From Actinomycetales bacterium (lineage in GTDB: Bacteria > Actinomycetota > Actinomycetes > S36-B12 > UBA5976): a DNA stretch of 64,000 bases. Of the stretch, positions 51,213 through 61,069 are shown piece after piece. The notes below the pieces were generated by a model. It was given only the letters and a program-made list of their open reading frames with translations. It did no database searches and was not told the origin of the DNA. A program made the position numbers and the translations under genes. The DNA is taken from assembly GCA_027484085.1 (NCBI GenBank), contig JAIXQF010000010.1, positions 1-64,000 of the forward strand, read 5' to 3'. The first letter of the stretch is position 1. Each line of letters opens with the position of its first letter.

Positions 51213-51856
51213 GCGAGTCAGTAACCGCACAAGAAACAGTGCTGCGCGAACTTCGATTGCTTATCGCCTCGGGAACGCTGGAACCTGGACAACAAGTTGT
51301 TCAAGATTCCCTTGCTTCCAGTCTTGGTGTTAGCCGCGTCCCGTTACGTGAGGCACTTAAGGTGCTTGAAGGTGAAGGCCAAGTCACGTATCACCCGCAT
51401 CGCGGCTATTTTGTTGCGGACTTGAGTATTGAAGATCTTGTAGAGGTCTATAGAATTCGGTCACTTCTCGAGGACGAAGCAATTCGAGTTGGCGTACCAC
51501 TGCTTACTGATGAAGACATCGAGTACCTGGAAGATATTTTGCATGATGTCGAAGCCGCGGCTCAATCCCAAGATGTATCTGCAGTTACAGCTGCGAACCG
51601 GAGATTTCACTTTGCATTATTTGAAGCAAGCAATATGCCAAGACTTGTGCGCTTGATCAAGAATCAATGGGATGCAACGGATGCCTACCGTGGTGTTTAC
51701 TTTGCAGCCCCAGCCAACCTTGACCACATGAACCAAGAACACCGAACGATGGTTCAGGCACTGAAGTCCAGAGACGTGGAAAAGTCCATTGCACTTCAAG
51801 CTGCTCATCGCGAGAACTCAGTTTCAGTCGTGAGTCAGGTAATCAAGAAACCTTAA
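51209..51856 (+). CDS. GntR-family regulator, FadR (FCD) type
   Basis: A 215-residue regulator: N-terminal winged helix LEPGQQVVQDSLASSLGVSR through LEGEGQVTYHPHRGYFV, then an all-helical FCD domain with VYRIRSLLEDEAI and NRRFHFALFEAS, and a His near the metal-binding position in HRTMVQALKSRD. It overlaps the CoA-transferase gene (ATGA) and probably controls its promoter. The effector would be an organic acid or acyl-CoA. Confidence 0.87.
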   Translation: MSESVTAQETVLRELRLLIASGTLEPGQQVVQDSLASSLGVSRVPLREALKVLEGEGQVTYHPHRGYFVADLSIEDLVEVYRIRSLLEDEAIRVGVPLLTDEDIEYLEDILHDVEAAAQSQDVSAVTAANRRFHFALFEASNMPRLVRLIKNQWDATDAYRGVYFAAPANLDHMNQEHRTMVQALKSRDVEKSIALQAAHRENSVSVVSQVIKKP

Positions 51857-51912
51857 CTGTTTACAGTGGGGGATTTCCTTAATTTGCAAGGCTTTCGCTA
51901 GTCTTACTTTGT

Positions 51913-53598
51913 ATGACCCCACAGGAATTAGCTGGCCACATCAAGGCCGCTTTGCAGAGTGCAATCTCTAGCGGTCAATTGGCTTTATCTAGCGAAGACA
52001 TTCCTACTGAAATCGTGGTTGAACGTCCCAAAAACCTAGATCACGGCGACTGGGCTACCAATGTGGCAATGCAAGTCGGCAAGAAAGCGGGATTAAATCC
52101 ACGCGCAGCTGCTGAGATTTTGCAAGTAATTCTGCAAGAACTTCCCGGTGTGGAAGCAGTTGAAATTGCTGGTCCCGGTTTTATAAACATTCGACTTTCA
52201 GCAGCCAGCCAAGGTGAAGTTGCCAGAGACATTATCGCTAAAGGCAAGAATTTTGGTCGGGGCGTGCAACTTGCTGGCAAGAAGATCAACGTGGAGTTTA
52301 TTTCCGCAAATCCAACCGGCCCGCTACATCTTGGACACACTCGTTGGGCAGCAGTTGGGGATGCAATCGCTCGCGTACTCGAAGCTGAAGGCGCAGAATC
52401 AGCGCGTGAGTTTTACATTAATGATCTTGGTGTCCAGATGGATAAATTTGGTGCCTCCGTCAAAGCTGCTGCACTTGGCGAACCAATTCCAGAAGATGGA
52501 TACCACGGCGCTTACATCCCAGAGTTAGCAGCGCAAGTTGTTTCCCAGAACCCTGCGATTGTCGACTTAGCAGAACCACAACGTAGCGAAGCATTCCGCG
52601 ATGCTGCATACGCGCTGCAACTAGCTGATCAAAAGCGAGTTCTAGATAACTTCAACACTCATTTTGATGTTTGGTATTCGGAAAAGTCACTTCACACTTC
52701 GGGAGCCGTTGATCGCGGTTTTGAAAAACTAAAGTCGCAAGGCCATATGTTCGTAGAAGAAGGCGCAACATGGCTACGCACAAGTGATTTTGATGACGAC
52801 AAAGATCGCGTGCTTATCAAAGCTGATGGCGCATTAACTTACTTCGCTTCGGATACTGCCTATTACGTTGACAAACGCAATCGTGGCTATGACCTATGCA
52901 TTTATTTGTTGGGCGCCGATCACCACGGTTACGTGAACCGACTTCGAGCTGTGGCTGCTTGTGCTGGCGATAACCCTGATGAAAACATTCAGATCCTGAT
53001 TGGGCAAATGGTAAAGATGCTCAAGAATGGCGAGGAAGTTCGCCTTTCCAAGCGTGCCGGAAACATCATCACGCTTGAAGATCTCGTTGATGAAGTAGGT
53101 GTAGATGCTGCGCGCTATTCATTGATCCGGTATCCAGTTGATTCCCCATTGGTTTTAGATCTTGATTTATTAGTCTCTAATACCAATGACAATCCGGTTT
53201 ACTACGTTCAATATGCGCACGCTCGGATTGCATCGGTAGTTAGAAATGCCGCCGAACTTGGACTTATTCCAGCTGATACTTCCAATTGGGATCCAGCAAC
53301 TTTTGATCCTTCGCAACTAACAGATGATCGCGAAGGCGCACTACTTGGACTTTTGGCAGATTATCCACGAGTGGTTGCCTCGGCCGCTGAACTTCGCGAA
53401 CCTCATCGAATCGCCAGATACATCGAAGAAGTTGCCACTAGTTACCACTCGTTTTATGCAGCCTGTCGAGTTCTGCCACAAGGTGATGAAGCAGTTACCG
53501 AGCTAAACATTGCTCGACTTTGGTTGTGTGCTGCAACGCGCCAAGTGATTTTCAATGGCCTCGAATTGCTGGGTGTTAGTGCACCCGACAGGATGTAA
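51913..53598 (+). CDS. argS: Arginyl-tRNA synthetase
   Basis: A 561-residue class I synthetase. The HIGH-type motif is in SANPTGPLHLGHTRWA, the KMSKS-like motif is RLSKRAGN, the N-terminal additional domain covers residues 1-90, and the C-terminal DALR anticodon-binding domain starts at about 445. It charges tRNA-Arg in the cytoplasm. It starts the plus-strand core block argS-lysA-hom-thrC-thrB. Confidence 0.96.
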   Translation: MTPQELAGHIKAALQSAISSGQLALSSEDIPTEIVVERPKNLDHGDWATNVAMQVGKKAGLNPRAAAEILQVILQELPGVEAVEIAGPGFINIRLSAASQGEVARDIIAKGKNFGRGVQLAGKKINVEFISANPTGPLHLGHTRWAAVGDAIARVLEAEGAESAREFYINDLGVQMDKFGASVKAAALGEPIPEDGYHGAYIPELAAQVVSQNPAIVDLAEPQRSEAFRDAAYALQLADQKRVLDNFNTHFDVWYSEKSLHTSGAVDRGFEKLKSQGHMFVEEGATWLRTSDFDDDKDRVLIKADGALTYFASDTAYYVDKRNRGYDLCIYLLGADHHGYVNRLRAVAACAGDNPDENIQILIGQMVKMLKNGEEVRLSKRAGNIITLEDLVDEVGVDAARYSLIRYPVDSPLVLDLDLLVSNTNDNPVYYVQYAHARIASVVRNAAELGLIPADTSNWDPATFDPSQLTDDREGALLGLLADYPRVVASAAELREPHRIARYIEEVATSYHSFYAACRVLPQGDEAVTELNIARLWLCAATRQVIFNGLELLGVSAPDRM

Positions 53599-53600
53599 GT

Positions 53601-54941
53601 ATGGCTTCCGACCTAAACCCGTTGATTTGGCCAGCATCTGCAAATCGCAATAGCCAGGGAGAAATCTCCGTCGGCGAAATCACGGTTACATCTCTTGCAG
53701 GTCAGTATGGAACTCCACTTTTTGTATTTGATGAAGCTGACGTAAGAAAACGGGCTCGAGATTATGTGACTGCATTTACAGTTTCAGACATCGAAACCAG
53801 CGTCCATTACGCAGGCAAAGCTTTCATTTCAACAAAGGTTGCCCAATGGGTAAATCAAGAAGGTCTCGGGATAGATGTCGCAAGCATTGGGGAATTAGAA
53901 GTTGCACTTCGAGCTGGGATTAATCCAAACCAAATCGTCATGCATGGGAACAACAAAAGCGTTCAGGATCTAGAACGCGCAGTTGAAGTTGGCGTTGGCC
54001 GTGTGGTGATTGACAGTCTGATCGAGATTGAACGCTTGAATGCAGTCGCCGCTAATGCGGGAATAGTTCAACAAGTTTTGCTGCGCCTCACTGTTGGCGT
54101 TGAAGCGCATACTCATGAAGCAATTTCTACAGCTCACGAAGATCAAAAGTTTGGCCTTTCGGTTGCATCCGGAATGGCAATGGCTGCTGTAGATAATGTT
54201 TTGGAATGCGATGCACTTTCATTAGCAGGGCTTCACTCGCATATTGGTTCTCAGATTTTTGATGCAACCGGCTTTGAATTAGCGACTCATCGCGTTGTGG
54301 ACTTTGCAGTGCAAGTTAAGGAACGACATGGAATTTCTGTTAGTGAATTAGATGTTGGTGGTGGCATGGGCATTGCCTATGTCGAAGGCGATGACCCGCT
54401 CGATGTAAATGCGATGGCGAAATCAATCCTCGACATCGTGCGCACCGAATGTGCCCGTGTGAATATTTCGGTTCCAAGAATCAGCGTTGAACCAGGTCGA
54501 GCAATTATTGGAAATCCTGGCATCACCCTTTACGAAGTTGGTACGGTCAAGCCAGTTGAGCTCGATAGTGGAATTACTCGTAATTACATTTCCATTGATG
54601 GTGGCATGAGTGACAATATTCGAACTGCGCTTTACGACGCTGAGTACACCGCAGTAATTGCTAATCGAGTTTCGTCCGCCAAGTTGGTGCCTTCTCGAAT
54701 AGTCGGTAAACACTGCGAAAGTGGCGACATCGTGGTGCGCGATATCGAACTGCCGGCAGATATCCGACCTGGAGACTTGATCGCAGTGGCAGCAACTGGC
54801 GCCTATTGCAGATCTATGGCCAGCAATTACAACCACATTCCGCGTCCAGCGGCAGTGAGTGTTTTAGCAGGATCGTCTCAAGTGCTGCTTCGCAGAGAAA
54901 CTATTGAAGACTTGCTTGCCCTAGATGCTGGAGTTAACTAA
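53601..54941 (+). CDS. lysA: Diaminopimelate decarboxylase
   Basis: A 446-residue fold-type III PLP enzyme. The PLP lysine is in VHYAGKAFISTK, with HSHIGSQIFDATGFE, VEPGRAIIG and the active-site Cys in HCESGD. It decarboxylates meso-diaminopimelate to lysine. It begins three bases after argS, the order found in many actinobacteria. Confidence 0.96.
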   Translation: MASDLNPLIWPASANRNSQGEISVGEITVTSLAGQYGTPLFVFDEADVRKRARDYVTAFTVSDIETSVHYAGKAFISTKVAQWVNQEGLGIDVASIGELEVALRAGINPNQIVMHGNNKSVQDLERAVEVGVGRVVIDSLIEIERLNAVAANAGIVQQVLLRLTVGVEAHTHEAISTAHEDQKFGLSVASGMAMAAVDNVLECDALSLAGLHSHIGSQIFDATGFELATHRVVDFAVQVKERHGISVSELDVGGGMGIAYVEGDDPLDVNAMAKSILDIVRTECARVNISVPRISVEPGRAIIGNPGITLYEVGTVKPVELDSGITRNYISIDGGMSDNIRTALYDAEYTAVIANRVSSAKLVPSRIVGKHCESGDIVVRDIELPADIRPGDLIAVAATGAYCRSMASNYNHIPRPAAVSVLAGSSQVLLRRETIEDLLALDAGVN

Positions 54942-55112
54942 CCCCTTTTGCGCAATTGTCAGGTTTTTCGAAACCACATCTTCAATAACTGGGGGACATG
55001 ATGTGAAGTTTGGCTTGTTTCAAGGGTTTCTGCCAGACTTAGAGCACATAGGAGTAGGGAAATTGCCCATCTCCGACACAGTATTAATACGCGCTATTAA
55101 TAAGGAGAAGAA

Positions 55113-56402
55113 ATGGGTTCCCCGCTAACCGTTGCACTACTTGGTGGCGGAACTGTTGGCGCATCAGTTGCCCAACTCATCTCGGAAAGCGCTGATGACT
55201 TAACCGCACGCATTGGTCGTGAACTTAAGCTAACTGGGATCGCAGTTCGGGATGCCTCAAAACCTCGCCCTGGAATTGACTCCAGTCTGCTAACTGAAGA
55301 TGCTGCTGGACTTGCGGCGTCTGGTGCCGACATTGTGATCGAAGTGATTGGTGGAATTGAACCTGCCAAATCACTAATTGAATCTGCAATTGCAAATGGG
55401 TCATCTATTGTTACGGCCAACAAAGCATTGCTTGCTGCGCATGGCGCCCACCTTCACAAGCTGGCCGAAGAAGCCGGCGTTGATCTTTATTACGAAGCTG
55501 CAGTTGCAGGTGCCATTCCATTACTTCGCCCATTACGCGAATCCCTTGCGGGCGACAAGGTAACCAAGATTCTCGGAATTGTTAATGGCACGACAAACTT
55601 CATTTTGTCCAAGATGTATAACGATGGTGCCGACTACTCTGCAGTACTAAAAGAAGCTCAAGACTTGGGTTATGCCGAAGCTGATCCAACTGCTGACGTT
55701 GAAGGTTTCGATAGTGCAGCAAAAGCCGCAATTCTTGCCGGCTTAGCTTTCCACACCAACGTGACTGCCGACGATGTTTATCGCGAAGGCATGACCAAGG
55801 TAACTGCCGATGACATCGCGGCGGCAAAGTCTCTTGGGTATGTAATCAAGTTGCTAGCGATTGCAGAACTAACGAATGACGACAAGGGTGTTATCGTTCG
55901 AGTCCATCCAGCAATGATTCCGGCAACACATCCTTTAGCCAGCGTGCGCGACGCGTTTAACGCAGTTTTCGTAGAAGCTGAAGCGGCCGGCCAAGTTATG
56001 TTCTACGGTCGTGGCGCCGGCGGAGCTCCAACTGCTAGTTCGGTTGTTGGTGACGTAGTAGCAGCAGCGCGTCATCGCGTGACTGGATCACTTGGCCCAG
56101 CCCAAAGTATTTATGCCGATCTGGAAGTTCGACCAATTGGTGAGGCACTCACTTCCTATTACTTGAATTTGAAAGTTTCGGATGAGTCAGGTGTACTTGC
56201 TGCGATTTCAAATGAATTTGCAAAACATGATGTTTCGATTCAGGCTGTCCGTCAGGATGGCGAAGGTGATGCTGCGAGTTTGATCATCCGCACTCACGAG
56301 GCACCAGAAAGTCGCCTACGCGCCACAGTTGAAGCCCTCGAAAACATGACAGCTGTTCGTGAAGTTCTAGGTGTTATGCGCGTTGAAGGTGCGGGCGCTT
56401 AA
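55113..56402 (+). CDS. hom: Homoserine dehydrogenase
   Basis: A 429-residue enzyme: N-terminal NAD(P) loop [15 protein letters not shown], catalytic [19 protein letters not shown] and [19 protein letters not shown], then a C-terminal ACT domain from about residue 350 ([19 protein letters not shown]), which binds threonine for feedback inhibition. It reduces aspartate semialdehyde to homoserine. AAGGAGA lies before the ATG. The 171 bases upstream hold an AT-rich promoter region but no clear attenuator. Confidence 0.95.
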   Translation: MGSPLTVALLGGGTVGASVAQLISESADDLTARIGRELKLTGIAVRDASKPRPGIDSSLLTEDAAGLAASGADIVIEVIGGIEPAKSLIESAIANGSSIVTANKALLAAHGAHLHKLAEEAGVDLYYEAAVAGAIPLLRPLRESLAGDKVTKILGIVNGTTNFILSKMYNDGADYSAVLKEAQDLGYAEADPTADVEGFDSAAKAAILAGLAFHTNVTADDVYREGMTKVTADDIAAAKSLGYVIKLLAIAELTNDDKGVIVRVHPAMIPATHPLASVRDAFNAVFVEAEAAGQVMFYGRGAGGAPTASSVVGDVVAAARHRVTGSLGPAQSIYADLEVRPIGEALTSYYLNLKVSDESGVLAAISNEFAKHDVSIQAVRQDGEGDAASLIIRTHEAPESRLRATVEALENMTAVREVLGVMRVEGAGA

Positions 56403-56404
56403 CT

Positions 56405-57463
56405 ATGGCTCATATTTGGCGTGGGGTCATTGAGGAATATCGAGATAGATTGCCGATCGCACCCAATGATGTTGTTGTTTCATTGGGAGAGGGCGGCACT
56501 CCGCTGGTCTATGCCTGCACTTTGTCGGAACTAACCGGCGCCAAGGTTTATCTAAAGGTTGAAGGAATGAATCCAACTGGATCATTCAAAGACCGCGGCA
56601 TGACTATGGCCATCACGGATGCTGCGCGCAATGGCGCAAAAGCAGTGGTTTGCGCATCAACTGGAAACACCAGCGCCTCGGCTGCAGCTTATGCAACTAA
56701 AGCTGGAATGAAGAGTGCAGTTCTAGTGCCGCAAGGAAAAATTGCAATGGGCAAGTTGGCTCAGGCGGTAATTCACGGCGCGACCATTCTCCAAGTCGAT
56801 GGCAATTTTGATGACTGCTTGGACATCGCGCGCGACCTTGCCGAGAATTACCCAATTGCTCTAGTTAACTCAGTAAATCCAACTCGCTTGCAAGGCCAAA
56901 AGACGGCAGCCTTCGAAATCGTTGATGCTCTTGGTGATGCACCAGACATTCACTGTCTTCCCGTTGGTAATGCTGGCAATATCTCCGCTTACTGGATGGG
57001 CTTTACTGAGTATTACCACGACAAGATTTCAACTCAACTTCCACAGCTCTGGGGTTTTCAGGCGGCCGGTGCTGCACCGTTTGTCGCAGGACATCCAATT
57101 GAAAAACCAGAAACTATTGCAACGGCTATTCGGATTGGCAAACCTGCGTCTTGGGATTTAGCAGTTGCTGCGCGCGATGAATCCGGTGGCTTGATTGATG
57201 CTGTTACTGACGATCAAATTTTGGATGCCTACCGAATACTTGCTGACAAAGAAGGATTCTTTGTTGAGCCATCAAGTGCCGCCTCGGTTGCTGGATTGTT
57301 GCAACAAGCTAGCCGTGGGTTAGTAGATGCAGGCTCAACAATTGTTTGCACGGTTACTGGCAATGGCTTGAAAGATACGCAGTGGGCACTTGAAAGTGCC
57401 AAAGATCCGGTAGTTGTGCCAGTTGATGTAAAAGCCGCAGCTGCTGCATTAGGTCTTGCCTAA
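56405..57463 (+). CDS. thrC: Threonine synthase
   Basis: A 352-residue fold-type II PLP enzyme. The PLP lysine is in [15 protein letters not shown], followed by [15 protein letters not shown] and [12 protein letters not shown]. It makes threonine from O-phosphohomoserine. It starts two bases after hom, in the usual actinobacterial order hom-thrC-thrB. Confidence 0.96.
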   Translation: MAHIWRGVIEEYRDRLPIAPNDVVVSLGEGGTPLVYACTLSELTGAKVYLKVEGMNPTGSFKDRGMTMAITDAARNGAKAVVCASTGNTSASAAAYATKAGMKSAVLVPQGKIAMGKLAQAVIHGATILQVDGNFDDCLDIARDLAENYPIALVNSVNPTRLQGQKTAAFEIVDALGDAPDIHCLPVGNAGNISAYWMGFTEYYHDKISTQLPQLWGFQAAGAAPFVAGHPIEKPETIATAIRIGKPASWDLAVAARDESGGLIDAVTDDQILDAYRILADKEGFFVEPSSAASVAGLLQQASRGLVDAGSTIVCTVTGNGLKDTQWALESAKDPVVVPVDVKAAAAALGLA

Positions 57464-58377
57464 TGAATCGGATTGTTTCAGTTTCGGTCCCAGCCACCAG
57501 CGCAAATTTAGGACCAGGTTATGACGCGCTTGGACTCGCATTAGAAATCCGTGATTTTGTAACTGCGCAATTGACTGAAGATAACAAAGTCACCGTTGAA
57601 GTTATTGGCCAAGGCGCCGGAAAACTTCCAACTGATGAATCGCATTTGATTGCAAAGACCATCATCGATGCATGCAAAGCATTTGGCACTGAAGTCACTG
57701 GTCTTCGCGTTGAATGCAAAAATGCGATCCCGCAGGGTCGGGGATTGGGGTCCAGCGCAGCTGCGATCGTGGCTGGCCTAGTTCTAGCAAGCGAATTAAC
57801 TTATGCCCGTGCCAGTGAAGATGAGTTACTTCAAATGGCAAATGCAATTGAAGGTCATCCTGACAATGTCGCAGCTTGCTTACTTGGTGCGATGACTATT
57901 GCTTGGCTTGAGGAAGATGGCAGAGCAAATTCAGTTTCCATGAACGTTCACCCGGACGTGTCTCCGGTTCTTGGCATTCCGCAAACTGAGCTAGACACCC
58001 ATAAAGCCCGTGGATTAATTCCAGAAATGATTCCGCACGTGGATGCCGCCTTTAATGCTGGAAGATCTGCACTACTCGTGGCTGCCATGATCGGCGACCC
58101 TGATTTCTTGCTCGAAGCAACAGAAGACAAATTGCACCAGCCGTTCCGAGCGCAGGCTTACTCGGAATCGATCGAGTTAATTGCCCAACTTAGAGAAGCT
58201 GAAATTGCGGCCTGCATCAGTGGTGCCGGACCAACTGTTATCGCGCTTTGCACGTCTGACCAGGTAGCGCAGGCCTCAGAAATCATTGCAAAATCAGGCT
58301 TTACAGCGGCTCCGGTTGCTGTTGCCGACCAAGGGGCAATTCCTGACAATAATGACCCAGAACCTGCAGAAGATTAA
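57463..58377 (+). CDS. thrB: Homoserine kinase
   Basis: A 304-residue GHMP kinase. The N-terminal VPATSANLGPGYDALGLAL and the ATP loop PQGRGLGSSAAAIVAG are typical of ThrB, and the third motif is ACISGAGPTVIAL. It phosphorylates homoserine for ThrC. The ATG overlaps the thrC stop (TAATG). Confidence 0.96.
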   Translation: MNRIVSVSVPATSANLGPGYDALGLALEIRDFVTAQLTEDNKVTVEVIGQGAGKLPTDESHLIAKTIIDACKAFGTEVTGLRVECKNAIPQGRGLGSSAAAIVAGLVLASELTYARASEDELLQMANAIEGHPDNVAACLLGAMTIAWLEEDGRANSVSMNVHPDVSPVLGIPQTELDTHKARGLIPEMIPHVDAAFNAGRSALLVAAMIGDPDFLLEATEDKLHQPFRAQAYSESIELIAQLREAEIAACISGAGPTVIALCTSDQVAQASEIIAKSGFTAAPVAVADQGAIPDNNDPEPAED

Positions 58378-58536
58378 AACCCAGGGTTCTCAAGGCAATT
58401 TCGCATCGCCGATCCCAACCTGCTAGTCTTAAGACATCGGTTGAATCTCTTTCACCGAAAATCCCGCAAAATTCTCACGATCCATTCGTGCATTACTGCT
58501 GGATAGAAAACCACTCAAAACATAAAGGACACATAC

Positions 58537-60171
58537 GTGACCGAGTCAACTGCTCAAGATAAAGGGCTGAACTCCAAGCTCCTTCCAGAATTAAAGGCCA
58601 TGGCTGCTGGATTAGGAATTGATGGCGCATCAGGAATGCGCAAAGCTGAACTTGTTAAGGCAATCGGAGCCAAGCAGGGTGGCGGCAAAGGCAGTCGATC
58701 TGCATCCCGTCCCGCTGGTGCCGCAAAGAAAGAAGCGGCAAGCGAAGAACGCGCACCACGTGAAGAACGCGCACCTCGCGAAGAGCGTGCACCTCGCAAC
58801 AACGATGGTGAAAGTGACAATAACGACCGTAACGACCGTAGTGAAGGTGGCGATCGTAATGATCGCGGTGACCGTGGCGATCGTAATGACCGCAATGGAC
58901 GCAATCGTCGTGGACGCGATCGCAATGATCGCAACAGCAATGGTCGCAACAATCGCGGTGGCCGCGGTGGCGACCGAGACTATGACTTAGAAGTTTCAGA
59001 TGACGACGTACTTCTGCCAGTTGCCGGAATCATCGACATTCTTGATAACTACGCATTCGTTCGCACGTCTGGTTACTTGCCAGGTCCTAACGATGTTTAT
59101 GTATCAATGGGATTGGTTAAGCGCTTCTCGCTTCGCAAGGGTGACGCGGTAACCGGTCAGGTTAAGCAACCTCGCGAAGGCGATCGCCCACAGAAGTTCA
59201 ATCCACTAGTGCGAATTGAATCCATTAACGGACTTGAACCAGATGAGGCAACTAAGCGCGTCGATTTTGGTAAGTTAACTCCGCTTTACCCACAGGATCG
59301 CTTACGTCTTGAGACCGTGCCAAACAACTTAGTTACCCGTGTGATTGATTTGGTTGCGCCAATTGGTAAGGGGCAGCGCGGTCTAATCGTTTCGCCACCC
59401 AAGGCGGGTAAGACCATGATTTTGCAGAACATTGCGAATGCGATTGCAGAAAACAACCCAGAGGTTCACTTGATGGTTGTTCTCGTTGATGAGCGACCTG
59501 AAGAAGTAACGGACATGCAGCGTTCGGTAAAGGGTGAAGTTATTGCTTCTACTTTCGACCGTCCAGCTGAAGACCACACCACAATTGCTGAACTTGCGAT
59601 TGAGCGTGCGAAGCGTTTAGTTGAAATGGGCCATGACGTTGTTGTGCTTCTTGACTCAATGACTCGTCTTGGACGCGCATACAACCTTTCAGCACCAGCC
59701 TCCGGCCGTATTCTTTCCGGTGGTGTTGACTCTGCTGCGTTATACCCACCAAAGAAGTTCTTTGGTGCTGCTCGCAACATCGAAGAAGGTGGCTCGCTAA
59801 CTATCTTGGCTACCGCCCTTGTCGACACCGGCTCTCGAATGGACGAAGTTATCTTCGAAGAATTCAAGGGAACCGGCAACATGGAACTCAAGCTTGACCG
59901 TCGCTTGGCAGATCGTCGTATCTTCCCAGCGGTTGATGTCGAAGCATCCGGTACCCGTCGCGAAGAAATTCTCCTGGCTGCTGACGAGCTAAAGGTTATT
60001 TGGAAGCTTCGTCGAGTTCTTCATGCCCTTGATTCTCAGCAGGCACTTGAACTATTGCTAACTAAGCTGCGCGAGACCAAGAGCAACCTTGATTTCTTGA
60101 TGCAGGTCCAAAAGACCACACCTGAAGCACCAGGCGGCATGGGGTCAGATTCCATGGATAACGCCGAGTAA
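58537..60171 (+). CDS. rho: Transcription termination factor Rho with disordered Arg/Asn/Asp-rich insert
   Basis: A 544-residue Rho starting with GTG 58537. The N-terminal SAP-like helix bundle ([20 protein letters not shown]) is followed at residues 48-150 by a charged low-complexity stretch: three EERAPR repeats, then many DRNDR, RGDRND and GRN units. The RNA-binding OSB domain, Walker [12 protein letters not shown], and [11 protein letters not shown] come next. Such inserts are known from high-GC actinobacterial Rho and increase RNA binding. It ends transcription in cooperation with RNA polymerase. Confidence 0.96.
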   Translation: MTESTAQDKGLNSKLLPELKAMAAGLGIDGASGMRKAELVKAIGAKQGGGKGSRSASRPAGAAKKEAASEERAPREERAPREERAPRNNDGESDNNDRNDRSEGGDRNDRGDRGDRNDRNGRNRRGRDRNDRNSNGRNNRGGRGGDRDYDLEVSDDDVLLPVAGIIDILDNYAFVRTSGYLPGPNDVYVSMGLVKRFSLRKGDAVTGQVKQPREGDRPQKFNPLVRIESINGLEPDEATKRVDFGKLTPLYPQDRLRLETVPNNLVTRVIDLVAPIGKGQRGLIVSPPKAGKTMILQNIANAIAENNPEVHLMVVLVDERPEEVTDMQRSVKGEVIASTFDRPAEDHTTIAELAIERAKRLVEMGHDVVVLLDSMTRLGRAYNLSAPASGRILSGGVDSAALYPPKKFFGAARNIEEGGSLTILATALVDTGSRMDEVIFEEFKGTGNMELKLDRRLADRRIFPAVDVEASGTRREEILLAADELKVIWKLRRVLHALDSQQALELLLTKLRETKSNLDFLMQVQKTTPEAPGGMGSDSMDNAE

Positions 60172-60180
60172 CAAATTACA

Positions 60181-60218
60181 AAAAAGGTCCGATACTCATC
60201 TGAGTGTCGGACCTTTTT
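60181..60218 (+). terminator. Intrinsic terminator after rho
   Basis: Stem AAAAAGGTCCGATACTC / GAGTGTCGGACCTTTTT (with one T-G wobble), ending in a T run. It sits ten bases past the rho stop codon. Confidence 0.9.
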
Positions 60219-60255
60219 ACTTTGGTTGAGAAGTTTGTCCAGATAGATTCATGTT

Positions 60256-61059
60256 GTGCGCCTCAAATTTTGGATGATTCTTATTGAAGGCGCGCTGTTA
60301 GTTTTGGCGATTTCGGCAATCATTGCGGCACTTAACATCTGGCAATCATCGGCAGATAAGAATATGGCGGGCGGATGCCAGGCAACTTTAGTTATTGGGC
60401 GCTCCGCAGAAGGAATCCCAATTGAGGCTTGCCAGTTAAATGGATCGGATCCACAAGCAGGTAACGTGCTGCTCGTTGTTGGGTCAATCCACGGTGATGA
60501 ACCCGACGGTAAACGAGTAGTTGATGCGTTGCTATCCAATGTTGCACCAGTTGGCTCCAACATTTGGCTGATCCGTGATGGAAATCCTGACGGTGCTTTG
60601 CTGGGAACCAGACGGAACGCAAATGAAGTCGACATTAATCGAAACTTTCCCGTTAAGTGGTTAGCCTCAGATCCTGCCGCGAGAACTTACAGCGGACCAA
60701 GCCCGGCAAGTGAACCCGAAACTATCGCATTGATGTCCGCCGTTGAAAAGATCGCCCCAACCCAGATTGTGGTTTTTCACCAGCCCTATGAGCTGATCGA
60801 TTGTCCGCCCGAGCGGCCATCAACAATTAGCGATCGATTGTCACAGTTAACCGGCTACAAGTCCGAATGCATTCCAGGCGAAAAATCTGGATCACCAACG
60901 AACTCTTACACCGGAACATTCACGATTTGGGTTAACTCAACGTTCCCGAATGCTACCGCGGTCACCTTTGAACTTGGTCAAACGACTATGGACGCAAAGA
61001 TTACAACAATTTCTCAAGCCCTACGTGTTCTGGCAGTAGAGAAGGCATACTTACCTTAA
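60256..61059 (+). CDS. Membrane-anchored M14-like zinc carboxypeptidase family protein
   Basis: A 267-residue protein starting with GTG 60256. A signal anchor (residues 4-28) is followed by the M14 core: the zinc motif HxxE in GSIHGDEPDGKRVV, RDGNPDGAL, NEVDINRNFP, a third zinc His in VVFHQPYE, and a possible general base Glu in TFELGQT. Likely a cell-surface peptidoglycan or peptide carboxypeptidase of the gamma-D-glutamyl-diaminopimelate type. Several cysteines (GGCQAT, EACQLN, DCPPE, ECIPG) suggest disulfides outside the cell. Confidence 0.82.
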   Translation: MRLKFWMILIEGALLVLAISAIIAALNIWQSSADKNMAGGCQATLVIGRSAEGIPIEACQLNGSDPQAGNVLLVVGSIHGDEPDGKRVVDALLSNVAPVGSNIWLIRDGNPDGALLGTRRNANEVDINRNFPVKWLASDPAARTYSGPSPASEPETIALMSAVEKIAPTQIVVFHQPYELIDCPPERPSTISDRLSQLTGYKSECIPGEKSGSPTNSYTGTFTIWVNSTFPNATAVTFELGQTTMDAKITTISQALRVLAVEKAYLP

Positions 61060-61069
61060 GAGGTGACTC

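Noticed and set aside
58554-58952. A long Leu/Arg/Ser-rich open frame antisense to the start of rho
   Set aside because: It is a by-product of the repeated Arg/Asp/Asn codons of the Rho insert read on the other strand; no start signal or family match.
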